Shown one piece after another: positions 1-9,000 of a stretch of DNA of 13,521 nt (positions within the stretch are counted from its first letter, which is position 1; each line of letters begins with the position of its first letter). Below the pieces are notes generated by a model. It ran no database searches, was not told the origin of the DNA, and worked only from the letters and a program-made list of their open reading frames with translations. The DNA lies in assembly GCA_015679605.1 (NCBI GenBank), contig JAAAVE010000244.1, positions 7,974 to 21,494 of the forward strand, read 5' to 3'. A program made the position numbers and the translations under genes. The DNA is from Podila epigama (taxonomy: Eukaryota; Mortierellomycota; Mortierellomycetes; Mortierellales; Mortierellaceae).

Positions 1-2
1 CA

Positions 3-527
3 GCCCCTCCTACATTTGCATTCGGTAGTAATTCCTCTACCTCTACCTCTACCCCTCCTGTGTTCGGACAGCCAGCGGCTCAAGGAGGATTTGGAATGTC
101 ATCGACATCGTCCACGCCATCGACTGGTCAAGGCTTTGGAGGGTTTGGAACCCAGAATTCTACACCAGCATTTGGTGGTGGTGGTGGTGGTGGTGGTGGT
201 GGTGGCATGGGACAGTCACAGCAGCCTTCGGTCGGTGGATTTGGTGCATCGACGCAGGGCCAGACGAGTGGATTTGGTGCTCAGAACATCACCCCAGCCT
301 TTGGTGCGAACAACGGTGGCATGCAAGCAGGCGGCTTTGGGCAAGGAGCGTCATCACAATTTGGTTTTAGTGGCGGCCAGCTGCCTTCTGTTGGCATGGG
401 TGGATCTGGATTTGGACAGACAGCACCAGGTGGTGGTTTCAGCTTTAACATTGGAGCCGCTCCCGCGCTGGATGCCAAGAAGGCTCCACCAGGCCGAAAA
501 ATTGCAGCACCACGCAAGAAGAGATAG
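3..527 (+). CDS. FG-repeat nucleoporin, Nup153/Nup1-like, C-terminal part (5' end outside window)
   Basis: The frame is open from the window edge to a TAG at 525-527, so this is the last 174 codons of a gene that starts to the left. The protein is a low-complexity phenylalanine-glycine domain. It has FAFG, PVFG, GGFG, PAFG, GFGQ, QFGF and FSFN repeats separated by Ser/Thr/Gln/Gly spacers, plus an 11-Gly run from a GGT array. Such FG domains line the nuclear pore channel and bind transport receptors. The very C-terminus, GRKIAAPRKKR, is a basic tail after the last FG repeats. As I recall the family, Nup153 and fungal Nup1-type basket nucleoporins end in a similar GRKI-plus-basic motif. The family assignment therefore rests on the tail, while the FG-nucleoporin call itself is secure. 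No structured domain is visible in this fragment. The ATG nearest the left edge (16) lies in a different frame and is not the gene start. Confidence 0.85.
   Translation, partial: APPTFAFGSNSSTSTSTPPVFGQPAAQGGFGMSSTSSTPSTGQGFGGFGTQNSTPAFGGGGGGGGGGGMGQSQQPSVGGFGASTQGQTSGFGAQNITPAFGANNGGMQAGGFGQGASSQFGFSGGQLPSVGMGGSGFGQTAPGGGFSFNIGAAPALDAKKAPPGRKIAAPRKKR
174..206 (+). repeat. GGT trinucleotide array encoding poly-glycine
   Basis: There are ten perfect GGT codons followed by GGC, in frame in the nucleoporin and giving eleven glycines. Pure triplet arrays of this kind slip in replication, so length may vary between strains. It lies between a PAFG repeat and the next FG spacer, where linker length is probably tolerated. 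Confidence 0.95.
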
Positions 528-1012
528 AGTGAAGAGAGGCCATTAGTTGATTTCTGTTTTTTTTTTATAAACGATCCAAACATTTTGACTGTGGATGTGT
601 CCGACCCTACTTCGACAACGACGACAAAGAAGGTGGATTAGGAGCGAGAGAGACAGATTCATGAATGAAGGGTTGACCTGTGTTCACCAAGGATGCTTTG
701 GTTTTTATCACGACTCTTGACAGAGAACGACGGCAACGACGCAACAGCCCTGGGGGGGGATCAACTGTCATGGACAATGGCATACGCCCATTAACTAAAC
801 CATGACATCGATCGAAATGTGCTAAGCCACACAAGGTTCACCAAAAAAAAGGAGGGGCTGGCTGAAGAAGAGCAAGAGGGGCTGGAATCAAAACTTCGTT
901 TTCACTTTTTTGGTCACATCACATCACATCTCTATTCACAATCGACTCAATCAGCACTCAACTCACAACCTTTCACACCAGTTTTTTTTATAGAAGAAAA
1001 GAGAACCAAGAA
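528..1012. other. Intergenic stretch: nucleoporin 3' UTR, then promoter and leader of the RRM gene
   Basis: No gene is supported here. The left part has a T-rich run (about 557-567), which probably belongs to the nucleoporin 3' UTR, but no clear AATAAA. The right part (about 905-1012) is rich in CA/CT, with repeated TCACA units. It ends in AACCAAGAA directly before the ATG, as expected of a fungal 5' leader. No tRNA or other RNA gene was seen. Confidence 0.5.
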
Positions 1013-4000
1013 ATGAACTATAATTCTTCAGCAGGCGACTCTGTCGATGTTTTATTGCCCAACGAGATGGACGGAATCGATGGCATTGAAGATATTGCCG
1101 AGGATGCCCATCACCGCCGTTCTTCCTACTCGAATGATGTGAGAGACGATGACCGCGCAAGTCGCGGAGATCGTCATGACCACAATGGCAACGATGACAG
1201 ATCAAGGGACCGTCATGGAAACAATGGCGCTGTGAGTCCTGTAAGAGGTGCCGATCGCGATGACAAGTATGATCGTCGCCCTTCTTCTCAGGGAGCAGAC
1301 AGAGATAGGCGTCGTTCCCGGTCCAGGAGCCCTGTTCGTTCGAATAGTGTGAGAGATCGTCGTGTCTATGTCGGTAACCTGTCGTATGATGTCAAGTGGA
1401 CCAACTTGAAGGATTTCATGCGCGAGAGTAAGTTTTTCTTTTTTCGTTTTGTTATAAATGTCAACGTCAAACTTGAAAAATTACGTAAAATTCGTTTTGC
1501 CAATATATATGTATAATATATACTGACCTATATCCCTCTCGTTTCTTCTTCATCCTCTAGTCGGACCAGTCGCCCATGCCGATGTCCTGTTGACTCGGGA
1601 CGGTCGCTCCAAGGGCTGTGGTGTGGTCGAGTTCCAGAATGCTGAGGATGCACAGACGGCGATCCGCAAACTGAACGATGTTGTTCTGATGGGACGGCCC
1701 GTCTTTGTCCGCGAGGATCGCGAGTCAGAGAGCCGCATCGGATTTTCGGGTGGTCGGGGCGGTGGCGTCAATCCTCCTCCTCCCAGAGATCATAGAGTTG
1801 GTTCTTCTTCTTCTTCTCGTCGTGATGTCGGTATCTCGAGTGGAACTCGTCAGATCTATGTTGGCAATGTAAGTTGTTCATTCTCTACTTTTTTTCTTTC
1901 TTATTCTTATCCACAACAACACTTGGGATTTGTCAGAAACTCACGCAATAGTATATCAATCGCTCTCTCTCTTTCTCTCTCTCATCTTTCTCTCTGATAG
2001 CTCCCTTACGCGGTCACCTGGAAGGACTTGAAGGATCTTTTCAGGAGAGTTGGACCTGTTGACAGGGCGGATGTCTTTGTGGGTCGAGACAACCGTTCCA
2101 AGGGCTCTGGCACTGTGTCTTTTGATTCCGCACATGACGTCCCACGAGCGATCTGTACGTAACGAGCCCCTCTTGAGGTGGAAAATCGAAGGATTTGAAG
2201 GATGGAAAAATGGAAAGAGATGAAGGGAAAGCGGGTGGGGGGAGACACATCCCAAGGAAAAATCTGGATGGTGTTTGTTTTTGTTTTGTTGTTTCTTTTT
2301 TTGTTGTCGTTGTTTTTTTTTGTTTTTGTTGCGTCATGTTCGTTTGCATTTGGAAAAAAAAATGGCAGAAGATCCATTGGAGCTTGGCTTTGCGTGGTTT
2401 CCAAGTCAAAGGATTCTGTTGATGCATGGACAGAGGATGAGGCTTTCATTGCTGGACATCGACAGATCCGACGCCAGATCGAACTAGGATGATGCGGAGA
2501 GGCATTGGGGCCTTTTCTCCCCCCCCTTCTCTTTCGTTGACGGCGTTGACTTTTAGAGAGTGTGTGTGTTTGCTCTGGAGATGGATGCGAAGAAATCCGT
2601 GGATTGAAGCAGAAAGGATGGACGGATTCTACCCTGAAGGAGGCCAAGTGAACTAAACGTCAACATACACCCTCCGTTTCTCTCATATTGTTTATATCCC
2701 GGTCCTCGCCCGCCACTGCCGTCGTCCCCGTTGCCTTCTTGTTACCTTCACTGGAACCCTGGTGCCTGATTGCACGTTGCCTGTTGCCTTTCGTATGGTG
2801 GTGGATGTATCGCCTGGACACAACACAGCCATGTTTAACGGATACGAGTGGCAGTCACGCCGGATTGAAGTTCGCGAGGTGGGCATTGAGCTGTTGTTTT
2901 GTTTTATTGTTGTTGCTGATCAGGAATCGTTGCGGGAGAGAGAGTGTGTGTGTGTGTGTGAGAGAGAGATGAAGTGTTTTTCCATGAGAAAGGGGGAAGT
3001 GAGAAAGGCACATCTTGAGGACAGGACATTTCTGGACGACCACAACTAGGACGGAGAATATTGGACAAGAACAAAAAGGATGGAATGTCCAAAGACAAAA
3101 CACCAAACAAGGAGGGTGATCCCAGTAACCCCAAGCAGCCAAAAAATGGACAAGCAAGACACGATGGAAGATTTTTCAGAGACCAAACGAAAGAAAAAAA
3201 AATGGAAAAACGATCGAGGAGGAAGGGAGGAGGAGATGTCCTTAGGTCAATGGATCGGCACATAATTGGACTGGCACATCATCAGAATGGTGAAGGCAAG
3301 GATCCAAGGAGAGAAATGAGAAAAAAAAAAGAGAGAGAAACGTTGTGGTTCGTTGGTCATTTCAGTAGGAAGGGAAGGAGAATGTTCCTTGACTCGGATT
3401 TATTTGTGTTGTGTGTTCAAGCGAGTGAGCCCAAGGCGTTGAATGAGGGAAGGAACGGTTGGCTGTCAAGGCTGGATCGAAAGTTTGGCCAGGATGGATC
3501 TTGTCAAGATGAGGAGGACGAGTGTTTTTTTCCTGAGAGAAACTTGTCTTTTCTTCATCGACATGACACTTCCGGTTCCAAGATTAATCAGCGTCCGTCC
3601 TTGGGGAAAGCCATGTTCACACAAACAAAATGATTCCTTCGCCATGGCTCATGGCTATCGTTGCCATGTTGGTTGGCTTCTGAGATTGAGCAAAGAAAAG
3701 AAAAAACGGCCATCAACGGATGGCGCAAATCTTGGTAATGCTTTTATGAGAATGGCTCTTGATGAGTACTTAAACGGCTGTATGTCTCTTTTTCTATCTT
3801 CTCTTCCCCCCTTTTCTCTCTCTCTCTCTCTCTCCTTCTTTCTCTCGATTTTTGAATCGACTCATATAGGACAAGTTTGGACCTCCAGCTGGCGGATCTT
3901 CCCACCGTGCACCATCACCCGTCAGATACGATCACCATTCGTCGTCACGCGATTATCATTCCCATACCCATTCTACCGATCGCGATCGCGATCGCGGCAG

Positions 4001-4524
4001 CTACAATGATTCATATGGATATGGTAGCAGCTATAACAATTCAGGCAGTGGCAACAGTCGACATGATGACTACCGTTCTTCGGACCGTCATGGCCACCAT
4101 CACCACCACAGCTCTGCGCATGACAGCTACAACTCGAGACACTATGCAGATAGTTCGATGAACTCTGTGCCCAGTGGCCCTGCTGCAGGTTCAGGCGATC
4201 AGATCTATATTCGCAATGTAAGTCTATTCATGTGTGTATCTTGCGAGCTGTATGTTCTTTGAAGGACACAGGCCTCATCCATTTTTTTTTGTTTCCTACA
4301 CTTGCATATAGTTGCCATTGACGACGACTGAGCAAGATCTCAAGGATCTTTTCAGATCTTGCGGACCCATTATCATGACCGAGATCCTTCAGCATGCAGG
4401 ACGCCCCAAGGGTTCTGGTGTTGTCCGTTTCGAGTCATTCGAGTCTGCAGACAAGGCTGTCGCCAAGTTTAACGGATGGATTTATGGCGGCCGCTCACTT
4501 GAGGTTATCTATGACAGGGCTTGA
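1013..4524 (+). CDS. Three-RRM SR-like mRNA-binding protein (Gbp2/Hrb1 or hnRNP M type), six exons
   Basis: Exons by inspection: 1013-1427, 1561-1868, 2001-2154, 2829-2878, 3870-4217 and 4312-4524, giving 495 aa. The acidic N-terminus is followed by an Arg/Asp/Ser-rich segment (about 35-117, including RRRSRSRSPVRS). RRM1 has RNP2 VYVGNL (118-123) and RNP1 SKGCGVVEF (155-163). RRM2 has RNP2 IYVGNL (237-242) and RNP1 SKGSGTVSF (274-282), and ends in RRIEVRED. A His/Ser/Tyr/Asp/Arg-rich linker (about 313-418) contains an HHHHH run. RRM3 has IYIRNL (421-426) and PKGSGVVRF (457-465), and the protein stops right after it. This order matches yeast Gbp2/Hrb1, shuttling proteins loaded on mRNA co-transcriptionally and monitoring splicing, and animal hnRNP M. 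Which one is orthologous is not settled. Every junction keeps the frame. The GTGGGC donor after exon 4 is the weakest. Confidence 0.88.
2155..2828 (+). other. Long intron 3 of the RRM gene (674 nt)
   Basis: The donor GTACGT follows the ATC codon of RRM2 plus one base, and the acceptor is ACACAG before CCATG. It is five to seven times longer than the gene's introns 1, 2 and 5. The stretch 2271-2332 is almost only G and T, with TTGTTG repeats. The acceptor lacks a polypyrimidine tract (the preceding bases are purine/CA-rich), so it looks weak. If retained, translation stops two codons after the junction codon begins (TGT ACG TAA). Confidence 0.75.
2829..2878 (+). other. 50-nt exon 4 of the RRM gene, candidate regulated cassette exon
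   Basis: This exon encodes the end of RRM2 (helix 2 to strand 4), read as MFNGYEW...RRIEVRE. That is exactly what an RRM needs after AIS, and it joins to DKFG in exon 5. Its length is not a multiple of three. Skipping it joins T from exon 3 to GA from exon 5 and makes TGA at the junction. Both of its splice sites are weaker than those of the other exons. Confidence 0.75.
2944..2969 (+). repeat. (GT)8-(GA) dinucleotide microsatellite in intron 4
   Basis: A 17-nt GT run is followed by a short GA run, 66 nt downstream of exon 4 in the RRM gene. It is a simple repeat seen directly in the sequence. As RNA it is a GU-rich element. Confidence 0.95.
3815..3834 (+). repeat. (TC)n run in the polypyrimidine tract of intron 4
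   Basis: Ten TC dinucleotides lie about 35 nt upstream of the CATATAG acceptor, inside a longer C/T-only stretch. It probably serves as the polypyrimidine tract for exon 5. Intron 2 has a similar TCTC-rich tract before its acceptor. Confidence 0.9.
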
Positions 4525-4561
4525 AGTTGAAAAGAAGAGACGTTGATGAGTTGCTAAGAAA

Positions 4562-4567
4562 AATAAA
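4562..4567 (+). terminator. AATAAA polyadenylation signal of the RRM gene
   Basis: A canonical AATAAA hexamer lies 38 nt after the RRM-gene stop codon, followed by an A-rich run and a long T tract. The position fits cleavage and polyadenylation before the next gene's leader. Confidence 0.6.
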
Positions 4568-4600
4568 AGCAAAAAAAAATATCATATATTTGCCACCAAG

Positions 4601-4624
4601 TTTTTTTTTTTTTTTTTTTTTTTT
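4601..4624 (+). repeat. T24 homopolymer between the RRM gene and TYW3
   Basis: An uninterrupted run of about 24 T lies 77 nt after one gene's stop and 92 nt before the next gene's ATG. It could be a nucleosome-depleting poly(dA:dT) promoter element for TYW3, a downstream U-rich 3'-end element for the RRM gene, or both. The exact length may be affected by sequencing error. Confidence 0.85.
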
Positions 4625-4716
4625 CCAAAAAAGCCACATGTTCTTTGAGGGTCTATTATGTTTTTCTTTTCTTTTTTTATAATCAATCACTCTCAACGAA
4701 ACAATTTCACACCAAG

Positions 4717-5974
4717 ATGGATGGATTCCATGCACGCAAAAAGGCGATTCTGATTGCACTTAATTCCGACACACCAGACAAGTCACCCAAGGGGTATGTG
4801 GATGAGCCGTTGTTGCCGTTGATTGTGCTGATCAACAACCATGCGGAGTATGTGACAACGTCTTCCTGTTCAGGTCGGATCTGCACGTATCTTGAAGGAT
4901 TGGATGAATCTGTGTCGATTGGACAAAAAGAAGAAGGAGGGGAGGAGGAGGAGGAGGTAAGAAAGGACAATCAAAAGGAGGGAGAGAAAGCGGAAGAAGA
5001 AGATGTTGCTGATGATGATGATGAGCCAAAGGGATATGATGAAAATACATCGCTAGCAGCAGTAGAGGCGTCAAAGCGAGCTAAGGGAGGTCAATGGTTG
5101 TATGTGAGCCACGATCCAGTAGTCATGACAGGAGCAGAAGCTGGAACTGGAACTGGAACTGGAGCAGATAAAGTTGAAGGCGAGGAAAATGATCGTTGGA
5201 TTGTTGATCTCTTGTTTGGACCTGAGGCACATAGAGTGGTGACATTGGAAGAACAACAGGAACGGTCAGCAACTACAGGGATTAAAACACTCGGCATGGC
5301 GAGATCACAGCTTGTGTATTTCAAGTTTGAGCCCATGGTATGTATATGTTTTCTTTTTCTTTTTTTTTTTTTTTTTTTTTGTCTGTACATTGAAAACTCA
5401 CTGCCGACTCTTTACGTAAATATAACAGATCCTTCACATTGAAGCAGCGACGCCTGTAGCAGCGAAACAATTTCTAAACCATTCATTGTTCTCAGGTTAC
5501 AGGAACTCTGGTATCTTGCCATCTGCGAAACGAACCATGCTCGCCATCAGGAGCACACTGAAACTGGATGCACCCATTGCCTATATACCCCAATTTTTGT
5601 CTTCCTCGGCAAGTCATCCTTCAACAACAACAACAGCAGTATCAGAACCTATTTATCTCATGGTCAGCTTAACTTATCTTCGCGTGTTGGTCGAATTGAG
5701 CAACGACAAGTTTGTGGCCAATGTGGAGCAGATGGCAAGATTTGAAGCGAGATTGAAACAGTATCTCGTTGGGGATGCTCAAAATACAGAAGGCGGATCA
5801 TCATCATCATTCCAAAGCAAAAAGAAGACGGGTGATCAAGGCGAATGGGAAGATAAGGATGTAAGGCGGGAACGCAAGAAAAGAGAAGGTTTGGAACGTG
5901 CTGCCGCTGCCGCTGCTGAACGTGCAAGACGTGCACAACAAGAAGCAGAGTCGGAAAGCGTTAACAGTAATTGA
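4717..5974 (+). CDS. TYW3: tRNA wybutosine-synthesizing protein 3, two exons
   Basis: Exons 4717-5337 and 5429-5974 (GTATGT donor, ATAACAG acceptor) give 388 aa. TYW3 is the AdoMet-dependent enzyme that N4-methylates yW-86 to yW-72 in wybutosine synthesis at position 37 of tRNA-Phe, just 3' of the anticodon. Family signatures in order: an N-terminal ARKKAIL with the pattern KG-VDEPLLPLIVLIN (25-40), the hallmark TTSSCSGRI (47-55), WLYVSHDP (127-134), a KFEPMILHI strand that spans the intron (203-211), and GYRNSGI...RTMLAIRST (230-250). The ATG was chosen for its ACCAAGATGG context and for starting just before the conserved region. The usual family length is under 300 aa. The excess comes from an acidic insert (about 70-125), a Gly-Thr repeat linker (139-150), a Ser/Thr linker near 263-275, and a charged Ala/Arg-rich tail (about 340-388). 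These extras look like disordered additions and leave the core intact. Confidence 0.93.
5360..5380 (+). repeat. T21 homopolymer inside the TYW3 intron
   Basis: A run of 21 T lies near the 5' half of the 91-nt TYW3 intron, about 22 nt after the donor. It is too far from the acceptor to be a standard pyrimidine tract. It is one of three T runs of 20 or more on this strand of the window. Confidence 0.85.
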
Positions 5975-6023
5975 AAGGGACAGGAATGATTTACGAGATG
6001 TACACAAATATATATATATATTT
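5975..6023. terminator. 49-nt convergent intergenic gap with (TA)n, TYW3 and INTS1 3' ends
   Basis: This is the whole space between the TYW3 stop (+) and the INTS1 stop (-). It contains an alternating AT run (about 6007-6022) that reads as AATATATATA-type sequence on both strands, a known kind of degenerate positioning or efficiency element in fungal 3' ends. No perfect AATAAA occurs in the gap. The 3' UTRs of the two genes almost certainly overlap. Confidence 0.55.
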
Positions 6024-9000
6024 TCAAGAAGCCAATGTGGTCAATTGGAAAAAGTTTGGCATGGGGGTAGTAGTAGAGTTCTGCCGAGAAGAAGTTTCCA
6101 CATTGTCGCTGGGTTCCAACACTGTCTTCATCTCAGTATCGACATTGCTTGAAAATCGATTCTTGAACACCTCGAGAGCTCGTTGGCTCGATTCAACGCC
6201 TCGATCAGAGTAGTATTGGAGTAAGAGTAAGATGCCTAATAAAAAGAAAGCACAAGTGTTGAGTTAGAGAAGATCGACTCTATGACAACTTGCTCTCACA
6301 ATGCATATGAAAAGAACACAAAAGATGGAAAAAAAAACAAAAAAAGATGAAAGCAAAAAGAAACGTACGTTGGACGACCAAGGGTCCCAAATGGACTGGC
6401 ACAGCTTGTTCCTTTTCCTTTGTCAAAAGATCCAAAAGGACTCTATGGACTACCTCTGCAGCCTTCAGGTTGAGTCCATGACCCTCCCTGACGGCCTCCA
6501 CCACCTGGACCAGAGTCAGTCCGTCCAGGCTCACCTTGACAATTTCCGGGTCCCGACTACGACAAAGCCGCTTTCGAAGCACTTCAAGACTCTCAGCCCG
6601 TCTAGAGTTAGAGTATATTGAAGATACCGATCCTGCTCCTGTTCCTGATTCTGATTCTGATTCAGCACCCGAGCCAGATTGGTAGCTGCTTAACAACGGG
6701 TCACCGTTGGCCAGTCTCTTGGGTATGGCTATTCCAGCTTGACTGGATTCTTTGAAGAGCTTACTCCTGGTCGATCCATCTATTTTTTCACATGAAAGTA
6801 ACAACACAAACATCAAAAACAACCAGATTCGTTAGTTCTCCATGCACCATGTACCGTGCTTCAAAGTTGTATCGACCCTTCGTTTTTTTTCCCATAAAAA
6901 CCTCCCCTGTGAAAGCACTTTACCAGGATATTTGTTTGTATGCGAGGCAGAGAGAACCAAAAGAGTCAACCATATAATCTCTGGAAATGTGTCCAACCTG
7001 ATTCCTCCCTCAAGTAACACCGCAGTGCGGACACTCGTTACTCTCCGGGTCGAGGTGTAGTGGCTACGTGAATGGCTGGCTCTAGACACTTCTGTAGAGT
7101 CTTCCATCGCTGTGTCTCCCTCTGTCATGAAATGCATGTCGATTCTTTTCGTCAACAACCGTAAAAGTGAAGACTCCTTGTCTCGAGCAAACCAATCCCA
7201 GACAAACATTCGACCTGTGAGCACTCTGCCGATCGACAACAGACTTTGCTCTGCTGCCTGCTCCCGTTCCTTATCATTGCCACCTTCCGCCTTCAGCAAA
7301 AACTCGAAACAGAGCTCGAGCCAGTGAATGTCATCCTCTGTTGCTGCCAACGTCTCGATCCAGTCCAAAGTTTTATCCAAAAATCCTGTCCCTGGCGTCT
7401 TGAGTACAGTCTGTACCAGCACCTCGGGCCACTTGAGTCCTGCATTCTGAAAGAGTGCCTCCATTGCATACTTGGTCTCCTGAATCTCCTTCTCTGATAC
7501 AGTCGTCAGGGCATCTGGTGCGTTCACAAGGCGCGACAAGAAAAACTCAAATATATCACGAACTTCTTGGAACCGCATCATGGGATCCTGCTGTTGACTA
7601 CCATATCCGCCAGTAACACTGGCGGAAGCAGAGTCATAACCAGAGGCAGATCCTGTCATGACACTTTCAAGATATCCCATCATTTTTTTTCGAACATTTG
7701 TATCGACAATGGCTACAATGGCCGCATCCTTGGCGCTGCTTCCTGTTGGTGTCTGGCCCTTATCATTGGATGTCGCGGCAGCATTCAAGATCGACCGGCA
7801 GTATCGAGCACAAAGTGTTGACGCCGGCAATGCATTCATAATACCTGGTACATCTCGCAGCAACCGGTCGACCCATGCAGCATCATCGTTGTTCCCGACC
7901 ATCCTCCTCAAATAATCTGGTTCTCTTGACGCAGCAAGTTTCATACCCATGCCAAACCGCTCATTGAGTCCCCGAAGTTGCTCTATCACATCAGATGGCG
8001 GTTGCCGAGCTGGCTGTGTCGGACCAAAATCCAACCGCATCAGCTGTCCTGCATATTCGCTTTCGCTAAGTTGAAGTGGAGATGTTCCTCGACTGGAATC
8101 CCAAGTGCCTTGTAAGATCATGGATTCTTTTTCCCAAGCCAAGACCGTCTCCCGGTCCTTTTGATCAGCCTCGATACTCAGGCGTAATACTCGCTCTGCA
8201 GATGGATCAGACTGTGAAGTGTAATTGGGAGGCGGAAACGAAAAGTGCTGAGAGATACAAAGCTCCAATAGCGTCCTGATCACGGGCATAGAATCCCAGA
8301 CAATGAGGGCCAAGATTCTAGGTTCCAAGAAAGAAAACATTTTCGTGCAAGCAAATCATTTTTTTTCATTAGCCACATGCTGCTTCAATTGATTAGTACC
8401 TCCTAATAGACATGAATCACTTTTGCAGACATTAAATAAATACCTAGGATTGCAGGAAGCTAGCATGCAGACAATGAGAGAGCATGTCCAGAACGACGCT
8501 GTCCAAGCCAATGGGATGTCGTCGGCAAGTTTTTGCACTGCTGGATCAGATGTCTCTGTAAACTTGGACATATTAAAGATCTTGACAATCACATCAGGGT
8601 TCTTGACGACTAAGCTATCAGGGTACTATGAGGGACATATATATGAGAAGGTATTTTCTTTCTAGGCTTGTTTTGCTTTTGAAATTTTGTCAAAATTCAG
8701 ACATGTGTATCGCAATATGTTAATACTTACAAAGCGTGAAAGATCTGCTGCTCTTGCCACATATTCTCCAACAAGAATAAGCAACATTTTTGATGGCAAT
8801 CGAATATCAAGCAAGGCAATCAGACCAATATCGGTCAACGGCAAACCATTCTCCACAACTCGGAAAATAAGTGTTGAATCAATTTCTTGTGTCGTCTACC
8901 GTCCCGTCCGTAAATAAAAGAGATAGTGTGAGTTCCTCTATACCATGAATCGCACTTTTTTTTTTGTTGTTGTATCGAAGAAAATAAGAAACAGAAAGAA

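Larger units (their letters stand above)
2879..3869 (+). other. Long intron 4 of the RRM gene (991 nt)
   Basis: This is the longest intron in the window. The donor GTGGGC is non-optimal. The acceptor CATATAG follows a strong pyrimidine tract with a (TC)n run at about 3815-3834. A GT dinucleotide run lies at 2944-2960, shortly after exon 4, and runs into GA repeats. The middle is purine-rich on this strand. An open frame at 3061-3633 has no recognisable similarity or domain and is best read as intronic. Confidence 0.7.

Noticed and set aside
16-546. An alternative frame through the nucleoporin beginning with an ATG
   Set aside because: It reads as Leu/Pro/His/Val runs from the same repeats. 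The frame with FG repeats and the basic GRKI tail is clearly the coding one.
2006-2647. A 213-codon minus-strand open frame across RRM2 and intron 3
   Set aside because: It is antisense to RRM2 coding sequence and to the G/T-rich intron, so its residues merely mirror them. No homology is visible.
3061-3633. A 190-codon open frame inside intron 4 of the RRM gene, as a possible nested gene
   Set aside because: Its composition is Lys/Arg-rich low complexity caused by A/G-rich intron DNA. It has no recognisable domain, it lies wholly between well-supported splice sites, and no promoter or polyadenylation signal stands out.
3753-3800. A C/D-box snoRNA in RRM intron 4, from a TTGATGA box-C-like sequence
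   Set aside because: The first base is not a purine, no CTGA box D lies at a fitting distance, and there is no terminal stem.
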